64,000 bases of DNA. It comes from Arion vulgaris (taxonomy: Eukaryota; Mollusca; Gastropoda; Stylommatophora; Arionidae). The notes under the pieces are model-generated. The model searched no databases. It had not been told where the DNA came from and saw only the letters and a list, made by a program, of their open reading frames with translations. Shown here in pieces: positions 52,727-63,690 of the stretch. The stretch is taken from positions 42,775,398-42,839,397 of the forward strand of contig CM036756.1 of assembly GCA_020796225.1 (NCBI GenBank), in the 5' to 3' direction. The position numbers and the translations under genes were made by a program. Each line of letters starts with the position of its first letter. Positions within the stretch are counted from its first letter, which is position 1.

Positions 52727-53392
52727 TCAAGGATCCCTTCTTATACCATGTGGTATACAGGGTGTCCAGACTCTCCGCCTTTCATACAACTTGTCTGCGA
52801 AAAATCTTACGCGTGTACTGGCCGACTACTATCTCGAACCAAGAATTGCTTGCACGATGCCAACAAGAGAATATGGGCACTATCATCCGAAGACAACACT
52901 GGAAATGGATTGGACATGTGATGCGCATGGAGACTGGCTCCGACATGAAAACTGCACTGAGATGGACTCCAGAGGGTAGGCGAAAGCGTGGAAGACCCAA
53001 GACGACCTGGAGGAGAACGATAGAGCAAGAACTGAAGGAAATGAATCATAGCTGGAACACAATACAGAGGAAGGCCATGAACAGGGAAGAATGGTGTGTA
53101 TTTGTTGCTGCCCTAAATGCCAAGGGCGTAACAGGCTAAAGAGAAGAGGATACAGGGTAATACGGTGTTAGGCCCGTATTTTTCATTGACCGTCAGCACA
53201 TGATGGGTGATGTGGTCAACATCATGCTGGCCGCCTTTACTTCCCAGTGCTTTTCCTGGTAGCCAATTGAGGCTAGGTAGACTGGATAGCCGTTATGGTC
53301 GGGAAAAAATTATGTGCACACTGTGGAATTGAACCCAGACCACTAGCCTTGAGAAGCAAGTTCACTAACAGCTACGCTACTGCGGCTCTCTG
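52727..53392 (-). mobile_element. SINE S5 split by a LINE insertion
   Basis: The reversed S5 3' end is at 52727-52763 (TATACCATGTGGTATACAGG) and resumes at 53150 (GTAATACGGTGTTAGGCC), running to the tRNA head at about 53392 (AGCTACGCTACTGCGGCTCT). Confidence 0.88.
52764..53149 (+). mobile_element. RTE-like LINE, 5'-truncated insertion with target duplication
   Basis: The open frame to a stop near 53139 reads LSAFHTTCLRKILRVYWPTT, RQHWKWIGHVMRMETGSDMK, RWTPEGRRKRGRPKTTWRRT, then WCVFVAALNAKGV. This is an intact C-terminal tail of a common animal LINE. ATACAGGGT at 52755-52763 and 53150-53158 is the target duplication, so this 386-bp copy is a real truncated retrotransposition event, and the youngest layer of the nest. 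Confidence 0.93.
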
Positions 53393-53446
53393 AGAATAGA
53401 GTGGTATGTAGAAATTATTTGCAGGTCCTATATAACGGTATGAGAG

Positions 53447-53520
<74 letters not shown>
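53447..53520. repeat. (TA)n microsatellite
   Basis: About 70 bp of alternating TA at the 3' end of the LINE at 53393-53445. Confidence 0.98.
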
Positions 53521-53523
<3 letters not shown>

Positions 53524-53690
53524 TAAAGGAACCCTTTCATACCTTGGGGTATATAGGGCAATACAGTGTTAGGCCTGTATTTTTCATTGACCGTCGGCAC
53601 ATGATGGATGATGTGGTCAGCATCACACCGGCCGCCTTTACTTCCCAGTGCATGTCTGGTACCCAGTTGAGGTTGGGTCGACCTGAGTAC
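53521..53690 (-). mobile_element. SINE S5, head-truncated
   Basis: Reversed S5 3' two thirds (GGAACCCTTTCATACCTTGG to GGTACCCAGTTGAGGTTGGG), cut by the LINE fragment that follows. Confidence 0.88.
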
Positions 53691-54367
53691 TCAAACAACT
53701 ACCATGCAGAGACGGAGGCACTAAGAATAGCCACTGAAATGATCCTAGAGAGAAGCAGCGCCTCACATAACAAAGTAATGAAATTCACGGATGCCCTGTC
53801 GGCCATCAAGGCACTAAAAAGCTCAACCGGCACAGAGCTAAATGAGCTAAAAACGATCCTCGGAGTATTAACAAACTCATTCAAAAGCAGTCATACAGTG
53901 GATCCCATCACACTGCAAAATAAGCGAAACGAGCGGCAGACAAGCTAGCAAAGGCAGGAGGACGACTGCAGCAGACTGATTACGAAATCAGCTACGAGGA
54001 GGCTAAAACAACCATCGGATGGCAATATAGAGAGAAGTGGACGCAAGACCACCATCAACACGGCGCCAAAAATGGGTACTATGGTCTGTCCCGTAGCAAA
54101 CAAGTTGTCATATTCCGCCTCTGTACCGGGCCCTAATAGACTCCAGGCCCACCTTTACAACAAATTTAAGATTGGCACAACTACCCTGTGCTACTGCGGA
54201 AAGGCGGACATGACGGCAGAGCACATACTGCAAGACTGCCCCCTGCTAGCAGGCCTGAGAAACTAAACCTGATTGGAAAATACCGAGCTAAATGAAAACT
54301 GTATGGAGGGACAGAGTCCCTAAAAACAACAGCAGAATTTATAAGGAATTCTGGTACATCAGTTTAA
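53691..54367 (+). mobile_element. LINE RNase H and C-terminal region
   Basis: NYHAETEALRIATEMI and KFTDALSAIKALKSSTGTEL form an RNase H core. After a frameshift come RQASKGRR-type remnants, TDYEISYEEAKTTIGW, RLCTG, RLQAHLYNKFKIGTTTLCYC with GKADMTAEHILQDCP (a cysteine/histidine motif), and finally LYGGTESLKTTAEFIRNSG with a natural stop at 54365-54367. The order (RNase H, Cys motif, short tail) fits RNase H-bearing LINEs. The last RNase H motif (HxGxxGNExAD) is disrupted. Confidence 0.87.
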
Positions 54368-54386
54368 GCGGTAATCCCGAGACAAC

Positions 54387-54635
54387 ACCTGTGTGTTGCC
54401 GGGCTCTCAAGGAGCAAAGAATAGTAACACTGCGACCTACAAGGCATGTCATAAGAGGTGACTGAGGTTGGACCTAGGGAAGCTACTATAGTAAATAAAA
54501 AGTGTTGCAGAAATCGGATGTGTTGGCCTACTTGTAGGCATATAACTGGCACAGGGTATAATCGCCCTTAGGCTCAGATCACATACAAATCACAAAGAGT
54601 GGTTAACAAGTGGCCGATATGGAGCATTCGAAGAT
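54387..54635 (+). mobile_element. SINE S1, full length
   Basis: Starts 20 bp after the LINE stop codon (CCTGTGTGTTGCCGGGCTCT) and ends GGAGCATTCGAAG. Confidence 0.87.
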
Positions 54636-54751
54636 GACTGAAAGCAAGGATTGGACACTTCACTTTGATCTTAGCAAAAAATTTTAAAGCGATCTCAGTT
54701 AAAAGTGCTTTTGAAGGAAATAGCACAAATGAAAGTTTAGCATTATGGAAT

Positions 54752-55095
54752 CATGATTGATTAATTGGTAGAACTATTATCATAACACTTCTGTGAATAA
54801 CCATGAGTTCTGATCTCTTTCCTACACAGGAAGATCTCATCAATTGTGCACAAACTATGTAATACCGGCGAAGGTCTCCGGTGTAATTTTAAGAACGGTG
54901 AATGTGTCGGAATTTTGTTTTAATTAATATTAATTATTTTTGCTTGGGCAGCGACTTATCAGCCTAATCTTATCGTTTTTCAACTGCCAAGAGTTCTTTT
55001 ACGTATTCAACTTGAGCTTGTTACATACTTGTTATTGTCCATCTTCAATAGGACTATGAGCTTGATTTCACATACATTGAGATCAGAGATCACAG
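54752..55095 (-). mobile_element. SINE S3, without tRNA head
   Basis: TGATTGATTAATTGG tail, CTTTCCTACACAGGAAGATC, GGGCAGCGACTTATCAGCC and GAGTTCTTTTACGTATTCAA all match S3. Confidence 0.85.
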
Positions 55096-55120
55096 GAAAA
55101 TAGACCAATCGTTTCATTTG

Positions 55121-55372
55121 GCGCCTGTGTGTTGCGGGGCTCGAAGGAGAGCAAAGAATAATAATACTGCGACCTGCAAGACATGTCGGCTGAGGTAGGA
55201 GCCTAGGAAGCCACCCTTGCAAATAAAGCGTTGCAGAAATCGGATGGGCTGACTTACTTGTGGGCCACATAACTGCCACAACCTACAATCGCTCTTAGGC
55301 TCAGATCACATACAAATCACAAAGAGTGATTAACAAGTGGTTGATATGGCGCGTTCAAAGAAGAAGAGGAAG
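55121..55372 (+). mobile_element. SINE S1, full length
   Basis: GCGCCTGTGTGTTGCGGGGC to GTTCAAAGAAGAAGAGGAAG. A weak 7-bp direct repeat (TTTCATT / CTTCATT) borders it. Confidence 0.85.
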
Positions 55373-55804
55373 CTTCATTCGGGAAGCAAGCCAAATACTT
55401 TTGAAGCGAGAAGCTGAGAATCCTATCTCGACGCCATGAAGATTTCATGAATGTTGTGCCTTGAGTAGACCAGCTAACAACATATGTTGATATTAATGGT
55501 GCTGAAGATGAACCACTATATATGTTAATGTCTTTAATTTGATCCTGCAGCACTGTGTCAATATGTGATGAACATAATCGTATGCTTTTTATTTCTGAGA
55601 TTTTATCTTTCTACTGTTTACAAAAGTAACATTTTATAATGTTATGCTTATTTTGATGAAGAAATTGCCAAAAAAATGTTAACACATGCAAGTTTAATAT
55701 AACTCTCTTACTTAATTGTCTAGTCAACTTATATGTACATATGATGATTTTCTTACTTAATAATACTTTATTGGTAATTAAAAACTCTTACATGTTTCAC
55801 TTCT
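55373..55804. other. Unassigned region with a minus-strand open frame
   Basis: A 78-codon minus-strand frame at 55317-55553 (IYSGSSSAPLISTYVVSWST) looks protein-like but runs into an S1 element and matches nothing I recognise. Confidence 0.35.
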
Positions 55805-56310
55805 ATTTCATTTGTGTGATTGTATGGATGGATGGATGGTTCGGTGCGCAGGCAATGGACTGAATCACTGCAGGTGTCAACAATTTGCAGAATTACACTT
55901 GTCTTTGTTCTGGGGCACATGGGTGTCGTTGGCAATGAGAGAGCAGACAGGCTGGCTAGCACTGCCGCTATATCAGACGGCCAGCCAGTGGACAGAGCTG
56001 ACATCGTGAACGCCGTCATAGAGCGTGGCCGCAGAAGACCTTCATCTAAACCAATCCACGTCAACTACTAGATTGCGAGAACTGGGTTTGAAGATTGGTG
56101 TGGCAAGAAAATAACAGTACAACAGGTATACGAGTAGGCTCATCAATCAAAATAGAACTGGTACAGTCAGTCGCTGGAAGCTGTTGGAGATATTGCGAAG
56201 ATCGGAGCACCTATGGACATGTCCGAGTGCAATGAAGATATTCCAAACTGAAACAGGCATTACTTTGCAAAAACTAAAAGAACTAACTAATCTATCAAAG
56301 GGAATTGACA
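55805..56310 (+). mobile_element. LINE RNase H C-terminus
   Basis: ITLVFVLGHMGVVGNERADR + LASTAAISDGQPVDRADIVN keeps the last RNase H motif (H-x-G-x-x-G-N-E-x-A-D). After frameshifts it continues RTGTVSRWKLLEILRRSEHL + WTCPS. Confidence 0.88.
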
Positions 56311-56316
56311 TAACGG

Positions 56317-57016
56317 GTCCCTGTGGTGTAGAGATTAGGTGCTCACTTCTCGTGCCAAAGATACCAGGTTCGCTCCCAGAGATCCATCTGGATATATTTT
56401 TCAGAGATCCATGTTCTCAGTGTAGGTGAGATTGAGTTCCTAGTCCTATCGGAGACGGATGATAAAACATAGGTCCCATGTTCAAGTTGAGCATGTAAAA
56501 GAACCCTAAGCAGTTCAAAATCGAGAAGAGCAGGCTGGAAAGCCGCTGCCTGGGCAAAATTAATTCGAAAAGATTTTTAAAATTTAAAAAAATTCAGACA
56601 TAAATATCTTCTTCTTTGCGTTCGTTCTTTACGACCAATTTTAATCACTCTTTGTGATATGTTTGATCTTTGCCAAGAACGTGTATACGTTTCACATTGG
56701 TTTGGTAGGCCCCTAAACGCATAGACTTCTACATGTTTAGGACATGTGTATCCGATTTCAGCCAAACCTCCTTAGTCGCCTCTTACGACATGCGTGGCAG
56801 GTAACAGTGGTTCTATTCTTTACACCTAAATTTGGGCCCCGGTAACCACTTGGGCGAGACATAAATATCTTTACCATATTCCCAATGTCATCGGGGACCC
56901 TCGCCAGTGCTATGGAGTTCATGCACTGCAGCTAAGATCTTCCTGTTTAAGAAAGAGATGGAGCACACATGGTTACTCACTGAAGTGCAATGATGATGGT
57001 CCTTTCTATCAATCAT
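56317..57016 (+). mobile_element. SINE S3, full length, split by S1b
   Basis: The only complete S3 copy. The tRNA head is at 56317-56387 (CCTGTGGTGTAGAGATTAGG; B-box AGGTTCGCTCCC). The body is at 56388-56600 and the 3' portion resumes at 56872, ending at CTTTCTATCAATCATAG. Without the insert it is about 440 bp. Confidence 0.9.
56611..56856 (-). mobile_element. SINE S1b nested in S3
   Basis: Reversed S1b. Perfect 15-bp target duplication AGACATAAATATCTT at 56596-56610 and 56857-56871. Confidence 0.95.
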
Positions 57017-57660
57017 AGAACAAAAATCAAGTGTTTAAGAGCCTGCATGTTTACCTTGGCAACCAACATATGATTGTGAGACGTAGACTATTGACAAAGC
57101 GGCGGAATAGATCATTAATGCCTATGAATGCAAATGCTACAGAAGAGTACTTAAAATATCATGGATGGAGAAAAGAACAAATATTTCTGTTCTGCAACAG
57201 TCTGGTATTAACCCTTTCGCTGCTACATACTTTCCGAAGGCTGAACTAAAAATAGCTACTCTTTGTTTCTAGGTCACAAACATGAATGTACGCATATAGC
57301 AGCGACAGTAGCAATGTATAACGTGTTAACATGTCTTAGGCCCACAGAGGAGAGATAATAACAGATGTGTTAATGCGTCTTTAGAAGTGAATGGGAAAAC
57401 GTATATATACGTCCTTAGCAGCTAAAGGGTTAAAGAGAGTTGGCTATTAATGAGCATAACAGCAAGGAAAATTAAATATTTCAGACACATCAAACGACAA
57501 GAGTGCCTAGAGTAGATAATTTTGAATTAAATGGTGCCTGGAAGAAGCATAAGAGGAAGACGATTGGTGCACGATGTCATTGACGATCTGAGAATGACTG
57601 ATGTTGGTCACCTTGCACAGAACAGAGTTTTTCAGGACTGCTGTCATGTGAGCCAAGTTC
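57010..57660 (+). mobile_element. LINE C-terminal region split by a TTAA MITE
   Basis: INAYECKCYRRVLKISWMEK and RTNISVLQQSG precede the MITE; ESWLLMSITARKIKYFRHIK and RQECLE follow, then a decayed basic tail. The coding sense resumes directly across the MITE. Multiple stops make it a dead copy. Confidence 0.85.
57208..57433. mobile_element. piggyBac-like MITE (TTAA-flanked)
   Basis: TTAA|CCCTTTCGCTGCTA at the left (57208) and TAGCAGCTAAAGGG|TTAA at the right (to 57433) form 14-bp terminal inverted repeats with one mismatch. TTAA target sites and CCCTTT-type ends are characteristic of piggyBac elements. The 218-bp interior has no transposase, so it is non-autonomous. Confidence 0.85.
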
Positions 57661-57854
57661 CTGAAGGGACATGCTACTTGATGATGGTGGATGGAGATCT
57701 TTAGAGTACAAGCATTGCTGGATCATTGAATAAGGAACAGATGAAGCTTGCATGATTGTAACTAATTCCATTTTAGAACAAGCTTTATAGAGATATCAAC
57801 AGGTGTATATCTGTCACTGATCTTCCTGTCTCTATGATGGTGTATCTATGGCAA
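57661..57854. other. Unassigned spacer
   Basis: Includes the 3' flank of the preceding LINE. Nothing else recognised. Confidence 0.4.
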
Positions 57855-57862
57855 AGTGATTC

Positions 57863-58089
57863 TTCTACTTCTTCGAACGCTCTTTGTGATTTGGATGTGA
57901 TCTGAGCCTAAGAGTGGGTGCAAGTTCTTTGGATGCAAATAGTCCAGCACATCCAATTTCAGCTACATTTTTTTATTTACTAGGGTAGCTTCCTAGGCCC
58001 CTACCTCAGTCGCCTCTTATGACATGCCTTGTAGGTCGCAGTGTTACTATTCTTTGCTCCCTTGCAGACGCCGGCAACACACTACCATT
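57863..58089 (-). mobile_element. SINE S1, internally shortened
   Basis: Reversed S1. Imperfect target duplication AGT(G/A)ATTC at 57855-57862 and 58090-58097. Confidence 0.88.
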
Positions 58090-58097
58090 AGTAATTC

Positions 58098-58152
58098 CAT
58101 TTGAACAAATTTGCTTCCAAACTTCCCGCCACGGAATTTGAACCAGCTGGTA
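58098..58152 (-). mobile_element. SINE S7 head fragment
   Basis: CAAATTTGCTTCCAAACT and GGAATTTGAACCAG match the reversed S7 head seen at 37838-37935. Confidence 0.6.
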
Positions 58153-58399
58153 TATAAAACATTTAAACGATACTTTAATTGTTTAATTGTAATAAAAGAC
58201 AATACAAACTCAAAACTGCTAGTTTCATAAGAAATATTTATCTCTCTATAATGCATGCAAACAAACACACACAACAGCAAAACAAAATGTGGAGAAAAAA
58301 TAAATTACTGTAATTTTGTCATTGTTAAAATAATAGCAAATTCTTCTTGTGGCAATACAGACTCTTTCAACCACAGACAATCATTTTGGTTATATTAGG
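58153..58399. other. Unassigned AT-rich spacer
   Basis: No recognised feature. Confidence 0.4.
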
Positions 58400-58672
58400 A
58401 CATATACAGTAAAGAACCCGTTTTAATACCAAGGGATATATTGAGGAATATGATGTTAGGTTCATTTTTTCTTTGACTAATGGCACACAATAGGAGATGT
58501 GGTGAACATCATGGCATTCGTCTTTACTTCTCAATCTTTCTTTGGTACTTAATTGAGGCTGGGTCAACTTGAGATTTGTACATACAGGAGTAAAAAAATC
58601 TCATTAAATGATCCTGGGACCTTGGGTTTACAAAACAAGTGCATTAATCACTATGCTATTATGGCTCTCGTT
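58400..58672 (-). mobile_element. SINE S5, full length, diverged
   Basis: Reversed S5 from AAGAACCCGTTTTAATACC to the tRNA head CACTATGCTATTATGGCTCT. Older than the copy at 39600-39843 by divergence. Confidence 0.8.
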
Positions 58673-58734
58673 AGAATACACAGCATTAAGAAAATAGATT
58701 GGGTACATGTTTGAGGTATGAGTTTTCAACTGAT

Positions 58735-59010
58735 TCAGTTGGGGTTGCCGATAGCAATGTTGATGACACTGCGCAAGTGAACCCGTCATGGAAAGTCTGT
58801 GGTTCAATGCTATCTTGGGCCAAAAAATTGTCAGTGTGCACATGGTTAGATTACAGGAAACCATGATTCTTCACTTGGGGTTCTAAATTACAACTACCTC
58901 TGAAGTTGGAGTAATGCTTGCCTGAATAGTGAGGGACACTGGTGATAAGGAAAGCAAGCCTTAAGGCTCCTCGACTACGCCTGGACTAATAGCAGGCACA
59001 CAGAAGAAAA
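58735..59010. repeat. Dispersed repeat R3
   Basis: Shares GATAGCAATGTTGATGACAC, TAAATTACAACTACC and CTGAAGTTGGAGTAATGCTT with 61940-62525. Confidence 0.7.
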
Positions 59011-59159
59011 AAATTGGATTCAGTTTTATCAATGAATAAGCAAGCATCATAAATCATAAGCTTACAAAGTACACAGAGATATAAAACTCTTGGCCTACGA
59101 TCTACAAAATACAGAATATTATTTATGTACACTCCACACAACTATATTATTTAATTATT

Positions 59160-59290
59160 TGCTTTCAGCCAGAGGTAGTGGTTATACTTTAGTTTTATCT
59201 ACAACTTTCTCTTCTATATTACTTAATCTTTTCTTTCAGCCAGAGGAAGTGGTTGTACTTTAGTTGCATCTACAACTTTCTCTTCTATAT
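59160..59290. repeat. 65-70-bp tandem duplication
   Basis: Two copies of TTTCAGCCAGAGGWAGTGGT through CAACTTTCTCTTCTATATT. The flanking 59011-59159 and 59291-59696 are unassigned. Confidence 0.85.
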
Positions 59291-59706
59291 TCAAGTATAG
59301 TCATGTTAGAACATCAGGTTTTGGGCAAAGTCCACAATATTTTCTAGATTAAGTTGCCAGCACTGTAGCTTCTAATGTTTCTTTGCACTTTCTGCAGAGA
59401 TCTTACATCACAGATTTTCTCTCAGCTCTACACAGATCTGACATCATTACTTCTCTCTCTGTTCTATCCTCTCTGTTGAGAACTTTCATGCTAACTTTTT
59501 CATCTTTGACCCGATCTGAAACGTAACTTCCCTCTCATCTTTGACCAGATCTGACTTTGCAGCTTGTCCATCAGATCTACACTTTCTGACACTATTGAAC
59601 ATAGTAGGACATTAAAAACCTTGACAATACTGAAGTATGTCTTGTGAAGGTCTGAATTTCAGTTTCACATATGCATTTGTTAGTGCAGAAGCCTTCTTCT
59701 TTGCGT

Positions 59707-59943
59707 TCGTTCTTTATGACCAATTTTAATCACTCTTTGTGATATGTTTGATCTTTGCCAAGACGTGTATACGTTGCACATTGGTTTGGTAGGCCCCTAA
59801 ACACATAGACTTCTACACGTTTAGGACATGTGCATCCGATTTCAGCCAAACCTCCTTAGTCGCCTCTTACAATATGCGTGGCAGGTAACAGTGGTTTTAT
59901 TCTTTACACCCCAAATTTGGGGCCTGGTAACCACTCCGGCGGG
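59707..59943 (-). mobile_element. SINE S1b, full length
   Basis: Reversed S1b with target duplication AGAAGCCTTC at 59697-59706 and 59944-59953. Confidence 0.92.
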
Positions 59944-60129
59944 AGAAGCCTTCAAGTTGGTTGATCTAACTCAAAATTCTGCAGTGGTTGATTCTTTAAA
60001 AAAAATGGTACTCTGCTGGTGCCTTTAATGTTAGTTGTCCGAGTCAGATTTGTCCCCCACATTATATCTCCACAATACTACTTCTTTTGTCGTCACACTG
60101 CTACCGGGTTGTTGTCCAGTGTTGTGGTT

Positions 60130-60330
60130 TTATGTTTCTGTCTTGCACTGTTCTGGTGGCTTGGGTGATTGTTATTTTTGCTCTTTGCAGGATTATGCTA
60201 TGCCATATATCCATCTTTTTCGTGGTTTTCCTCTCGCCTTCTTTTCTGATATTCTGTTGAAGACTATAATGTGGAGTGTGCATTCTTATTAAGTGGCCAA
60301 ACCACTTCCAGTGTTTCTCAATTTTAATTC
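60130..60330 (-). mobile_element. LINE C-terminal tail fragment
   Basis: Minus strand KHWKWFGHLI-like, then RKEGERKTTKKMDIWHSIIL, a degraded LINE tail. Confidence 0.7.
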
Positions 60331-60889
60331 AAGCACGGTTCTGTGCCAACTTTCTTTTTTATGCTGATGTTGGCGACTCCAATACTACATCAAGTATAAA
60401 ATATGCAATCAAAGAGGAGATAATTATACATACACATTGCCCCTCTTCTACTTTGAAGTGCACTAGCTGTGGACAATGGTTTTGGCTTGTTAATAGTAAA
60501 ATCATATCGTACAAAGAACAACTATTTCCTTTCTGAATCACCGTAAATAAGCCAGACAACAAAAGTACACAAATAATAAGTTACACTTGCAACATATCTT
60601 TTAAAACAAGCAGTAACAATTATTTGTTATGAGTGCATTTCAAATCAGCAACTTTCTTCAATCAACCGCTACAAATTTCTTGATGGAACATTTGCATCAA
60701 ATATACAATATAAGTAACAACAAAGAGGATGAGCAAGCTATACACTTGTTAGTTGTGGAATGAATAATGAATAACACAGAAACAAAGCAAGTGTGTAGAA
60801 AGGAAATGGGAGGTACCATACAAAGAAAGATTATTATTATTTTATAAATAGGGGAACTAATAAAGAAAGGACAGGAAGGAGGGTTTGAT
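60331..60889. other. Unassigned spacer
   Basis: About 560 bp with no recognised repeat or gene. Confidence 0.45.
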
Positions 60890-61165
60890 TGGTTGATTTT
60901 TATTGGACTATCGTCATTGCATTTCAATGATATTTAAGTGTGCTCTGATCTCTTTCTTACACAGGAAGATCTAAGCGGCAGTTCACAAGCTTCATAACAC
61001 AGGTGAGGGTGTCTGATGTCAATTTTAAAATGGTGAAAAACTTTATTTTCAACTGCCATGGGTTTTTACATGCTGATCTTGAACATGTGACTTTCGTGTT
61101 ATCATCTTTCTCTGATAGAACTAGGAACTCGATCTCACCTAGACTAGAAAAATATCTAGATCACT
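60890..61165 (-). mobile_element. SINE S3 with internal deletion
   Basis: CTTTCTTACACAGGAAGATC and AACTAGGAACTCGATCTCACC of S3 are present. The central TTTGCCTGGGCAGCGGC block is deleted. Confidence 0.82.
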
Positions 61166-61430
61166 CCTCACAGGGTTAAAACTGATTACCTTTGATGTGA
61201 GCAAATAACCTCCACAAAGACCCCTAGATCTCTTGCGTTATTTGATATCATGTGTTTCATTTTGAAGTCTACATTCCCCTGTCCGAACCTCCATAATTTC
61301 CTTCAAAATGTAACGATAACATTGTGGATGTTTATAATGTTCTCTGTATTAATTCTTCCACTTTCAGTAGAGTCACAGTTGTTGTCATACATCTATTCCA
61401 AATTTGCTATTCATGTACCTTTAATTTCAT
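61166..61430. other. Unassigned spacer
   Basis: No recognised feature. Confidence 0.4.
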
Positions 61431-61836
61431 TAGTACTCTTGTATAGCATCTATTATGTAGTAACACACACAGCATTAGTTTGGGTGATAGCATGATGGGA
61501 ACATATAGATTAGTATGCTTGTGTGGCAGTTATTATGTGGTAACACACATATAGCATTAGTTTGAGTGACAAAATGATGAGAACTTATAGATTAGTACTC
61601 TTGTGTAGCATGTGGTAACACACATATAGCATTAGGTTCGGTGACAGCATGATGGGAATATGTAGATTAGTACTCTTGTGTAGCAGTTTTGTGGTAGCAC
61701 ACATATAGCATTAGTTTGTGTGATAGCATGATTGGAACATATAGATTAGTACCCTTGTGTAGCATTTATTATGTGGTAACACACATATAGCATTGGCGTG
61801 AGTGACAGCATGATGGGAACATATAGACTGGGCCCG
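61431..61836. repeat. About 84-bp tandem repeat, 5 copies
   Basis: Units contain GGTAACACACATATAGCATT, AGCATGATGGGAACATATAG and ATTAGTACTCTTGTGTAGCA. One unit is shortened. Confidence 0.92.
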
Positions 61837-61939
61837 AAGCATGTATCTTTTCTTCACAATGGCCTTATCTCTAATTCAGCTGAGGACTATATGTGGGCAA
61901 TCATTTTGAACACAAGCAAACAATGACAAGTTTTCCAGA

Positions 61940-62525
61940 AATTGCTATCAAACCACAAGACAGGGGTCACTGATAGCAATGTTGATAACACTCTGCACTA
62001 GTCACTATTAACCTTCGAAATTTCAGGGTACTCGGTTGAAATATAGGTGACCCTGATCCTTTCAGGGTACTTGGTTGAACTACAGGTGACCCTGATCCTT
62101 TGCTTGTGGATCTAAATTACAAGTACCTTTGAAGTTGCGTTTGTGCGTTGCCAGGGTCCACAAGGGAAGCAAAGAATAGTACCACTGTAACCTAAAAGGC
62201 ATGTCATAAGAGGCGACTGATGTAGGACTTAGGGAAGCTATTCTAGAAAATAAAAAAGCATCACAGACATCGGATGTACTGGCCTAATTGTAGGCACATC
62301 ATACAATCGCTCTTAGGCTCAGATCACATACAAATCCCCAGAGTGGCTAACAAGTAGTCGATATGTAGCATTCCAAGAAGAAAACCTGAAGTTGGAGTAA
62401 GGCTCACCTGAATGGCGATGAACACTTGTGACAAGGACAGCAAGCCTTCATGTAAAAATAACTCAGAGGTGCCATATTAGGCGCTATGACTACACCTGAA
62501 TTCATAGCGGGCAAACAAATGAAAA
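61940..62525. repeat. Dispersed repeat R3 interrupted by S1
   Basis: Left part to 62137, right part from 62397. Contains a 39-bp tandem duplication TTTCAGGGTACT(C/T)GGTTGAA at about 62023-62100. Confidence 0.7.
62138..62396 (+). mobile_element. SINE S1, full length, in R3
   Basis: TGAAGTTG at 62130-62137 and 62397-62404 is the target duplication. The undisturbed R3 copy at 58735-59010 reads CTGAAGTTGGAG, confirming the empty site. Confidence 0.93.
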
Positions 62526-63099
62526 AACAAGATGATACCTACTTTGAAACTATGCCTGAAAATTATTTGAAAACTGACGGATAAAAGCACATGAGACCCG
62601 CTGAATTTTTAAAATGCAAATAATAACACAAAATACTCAATAAACGTGAAGCAAATTCTGAGCAATTTATAAAAGTACAAAATTAAAAATAATGATGATC
62701 AAATACATTTTATTTACATGACATAAACCAAGGCTAAAACAAAGTTATTAAAACTATTAACATTTCTGTTGAAAGAAAATACTGGCAGGCAAACAATTCA
62801 ATCTTAAAATCAAATAGAAGTGGCTAAAGAAATTGGCAGTTTGCAGGTTTGTTTGTCCTAGTGGCAAATGCTAATTTATCATGCTCCAAAGCAATTTCAG
62901 TTTTGTGTTGATGCTCGAACTCTAAATTTGAGAGAAACATTTTCTCATGTGAAGTGTTCGGGAGGGATTTTTTTTATACACAGGAGACCCCACTTCTCTC
63001 AGTGGGTGTGCAATGTTGTTAGTGTCAGTGGAGTGTGCAACGCTGTGAAGTGCTGTGATTTGTCAGTGAGGTCAACAATGATGTGTGGTGTCATTGAAG
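62526..63099. other. Unassigned spacer
   Basis: AT-rich, no recognised feature. A plus-strand open frame at 62868-63272 overlaps the minus-strand LINE fragment and is rejected as a gene. Confidence 0.45.
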
Positions 63100-63690
63100 T
63101 GTACAATGTTGTGAGATATCAGTCTTCTTCCTCTACGATAAAGTTCTGCCACGCTACTACTCCGGTATGTGTCACAAACAGGGTGGTGTGCTTGAGGTCC
63201 TCACCGGTTTCCCCCATAGTTTGCTCTAAAAAATTGCTCCTGTTGGCCAGATTTCCATTCACACCTTTCTAAAACTGGGGTAGTATTGCAGCATGTGCTC
63301 TGGACTGCTTTGGTGCTCCACATGTGCAGGCACCTGAGTCTCTTGACTCATTCTATAGAGGTGTGCTGTGACCACAGTGTTCTGTTTTAAGTCTGAAAAC
63401 TGTGGTCTGCGCTTTTATTTTTGTTGCCGTGCTCTTGGTTGTATCGTTTGTTTTTCTCCAGATCATTTGTCTGGACTGCTTCAAGAGTCTTTGCTTCTGT
63501 AAAGCTTTGTGTTGAGTGATGCTGTGTTAGGCTCCCTCAAGCCCTTGCCAGATTGTCAGCATTTTCATTTCCTGGGACGCCAAAGTGAGATGGTAACCAC
63601 TGTAGCACTTTGATTTCTCTGACATGAGGTATCAATGATGTATGCCATCTGGTGGTCAACAATAGGTTGAGTATAATCTATGTGTTGACA
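63100..63690 (-). mobile_element. LINE RNase H and C-terminal region
   Basis: Minus strand: IKVLQWLPSHFGVPGNENAD + NLA, the last RNase H motif with His-Phe where His-Cys is usual. Decayed linker and Cys motif follow (VPAHVEHQSSPEHMLQY), then GETGEDLKHTTLFVTHTG, the short C-terminal tail. Same architecture as 53691-54367. Confidence 0.82.

Larger units (their letters stand above)
51893..53445 (+). mobile_element. LINE tail, amplified and doubly interrupted
   Basis: Relative of 23590-23945. The 5' part (EISGQPPVTTVIRWRYVW, degraded basic tail) is at 51893-52060. A 20-codon segment is amplified at 52061-52720. The 3' end (RVVCRNYLQVLYNG) resumes at 53393-53445 and leads into a TA run. The gap is an S5 SINE that itself contains another LINE tail. 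Confidence 0.85.

Noticed and set aside
52046..52921. 291-codon protein of 20-residue repeats
   Set aside because: Amplified LINE codons joined to a SINE and another LINE out of frame.
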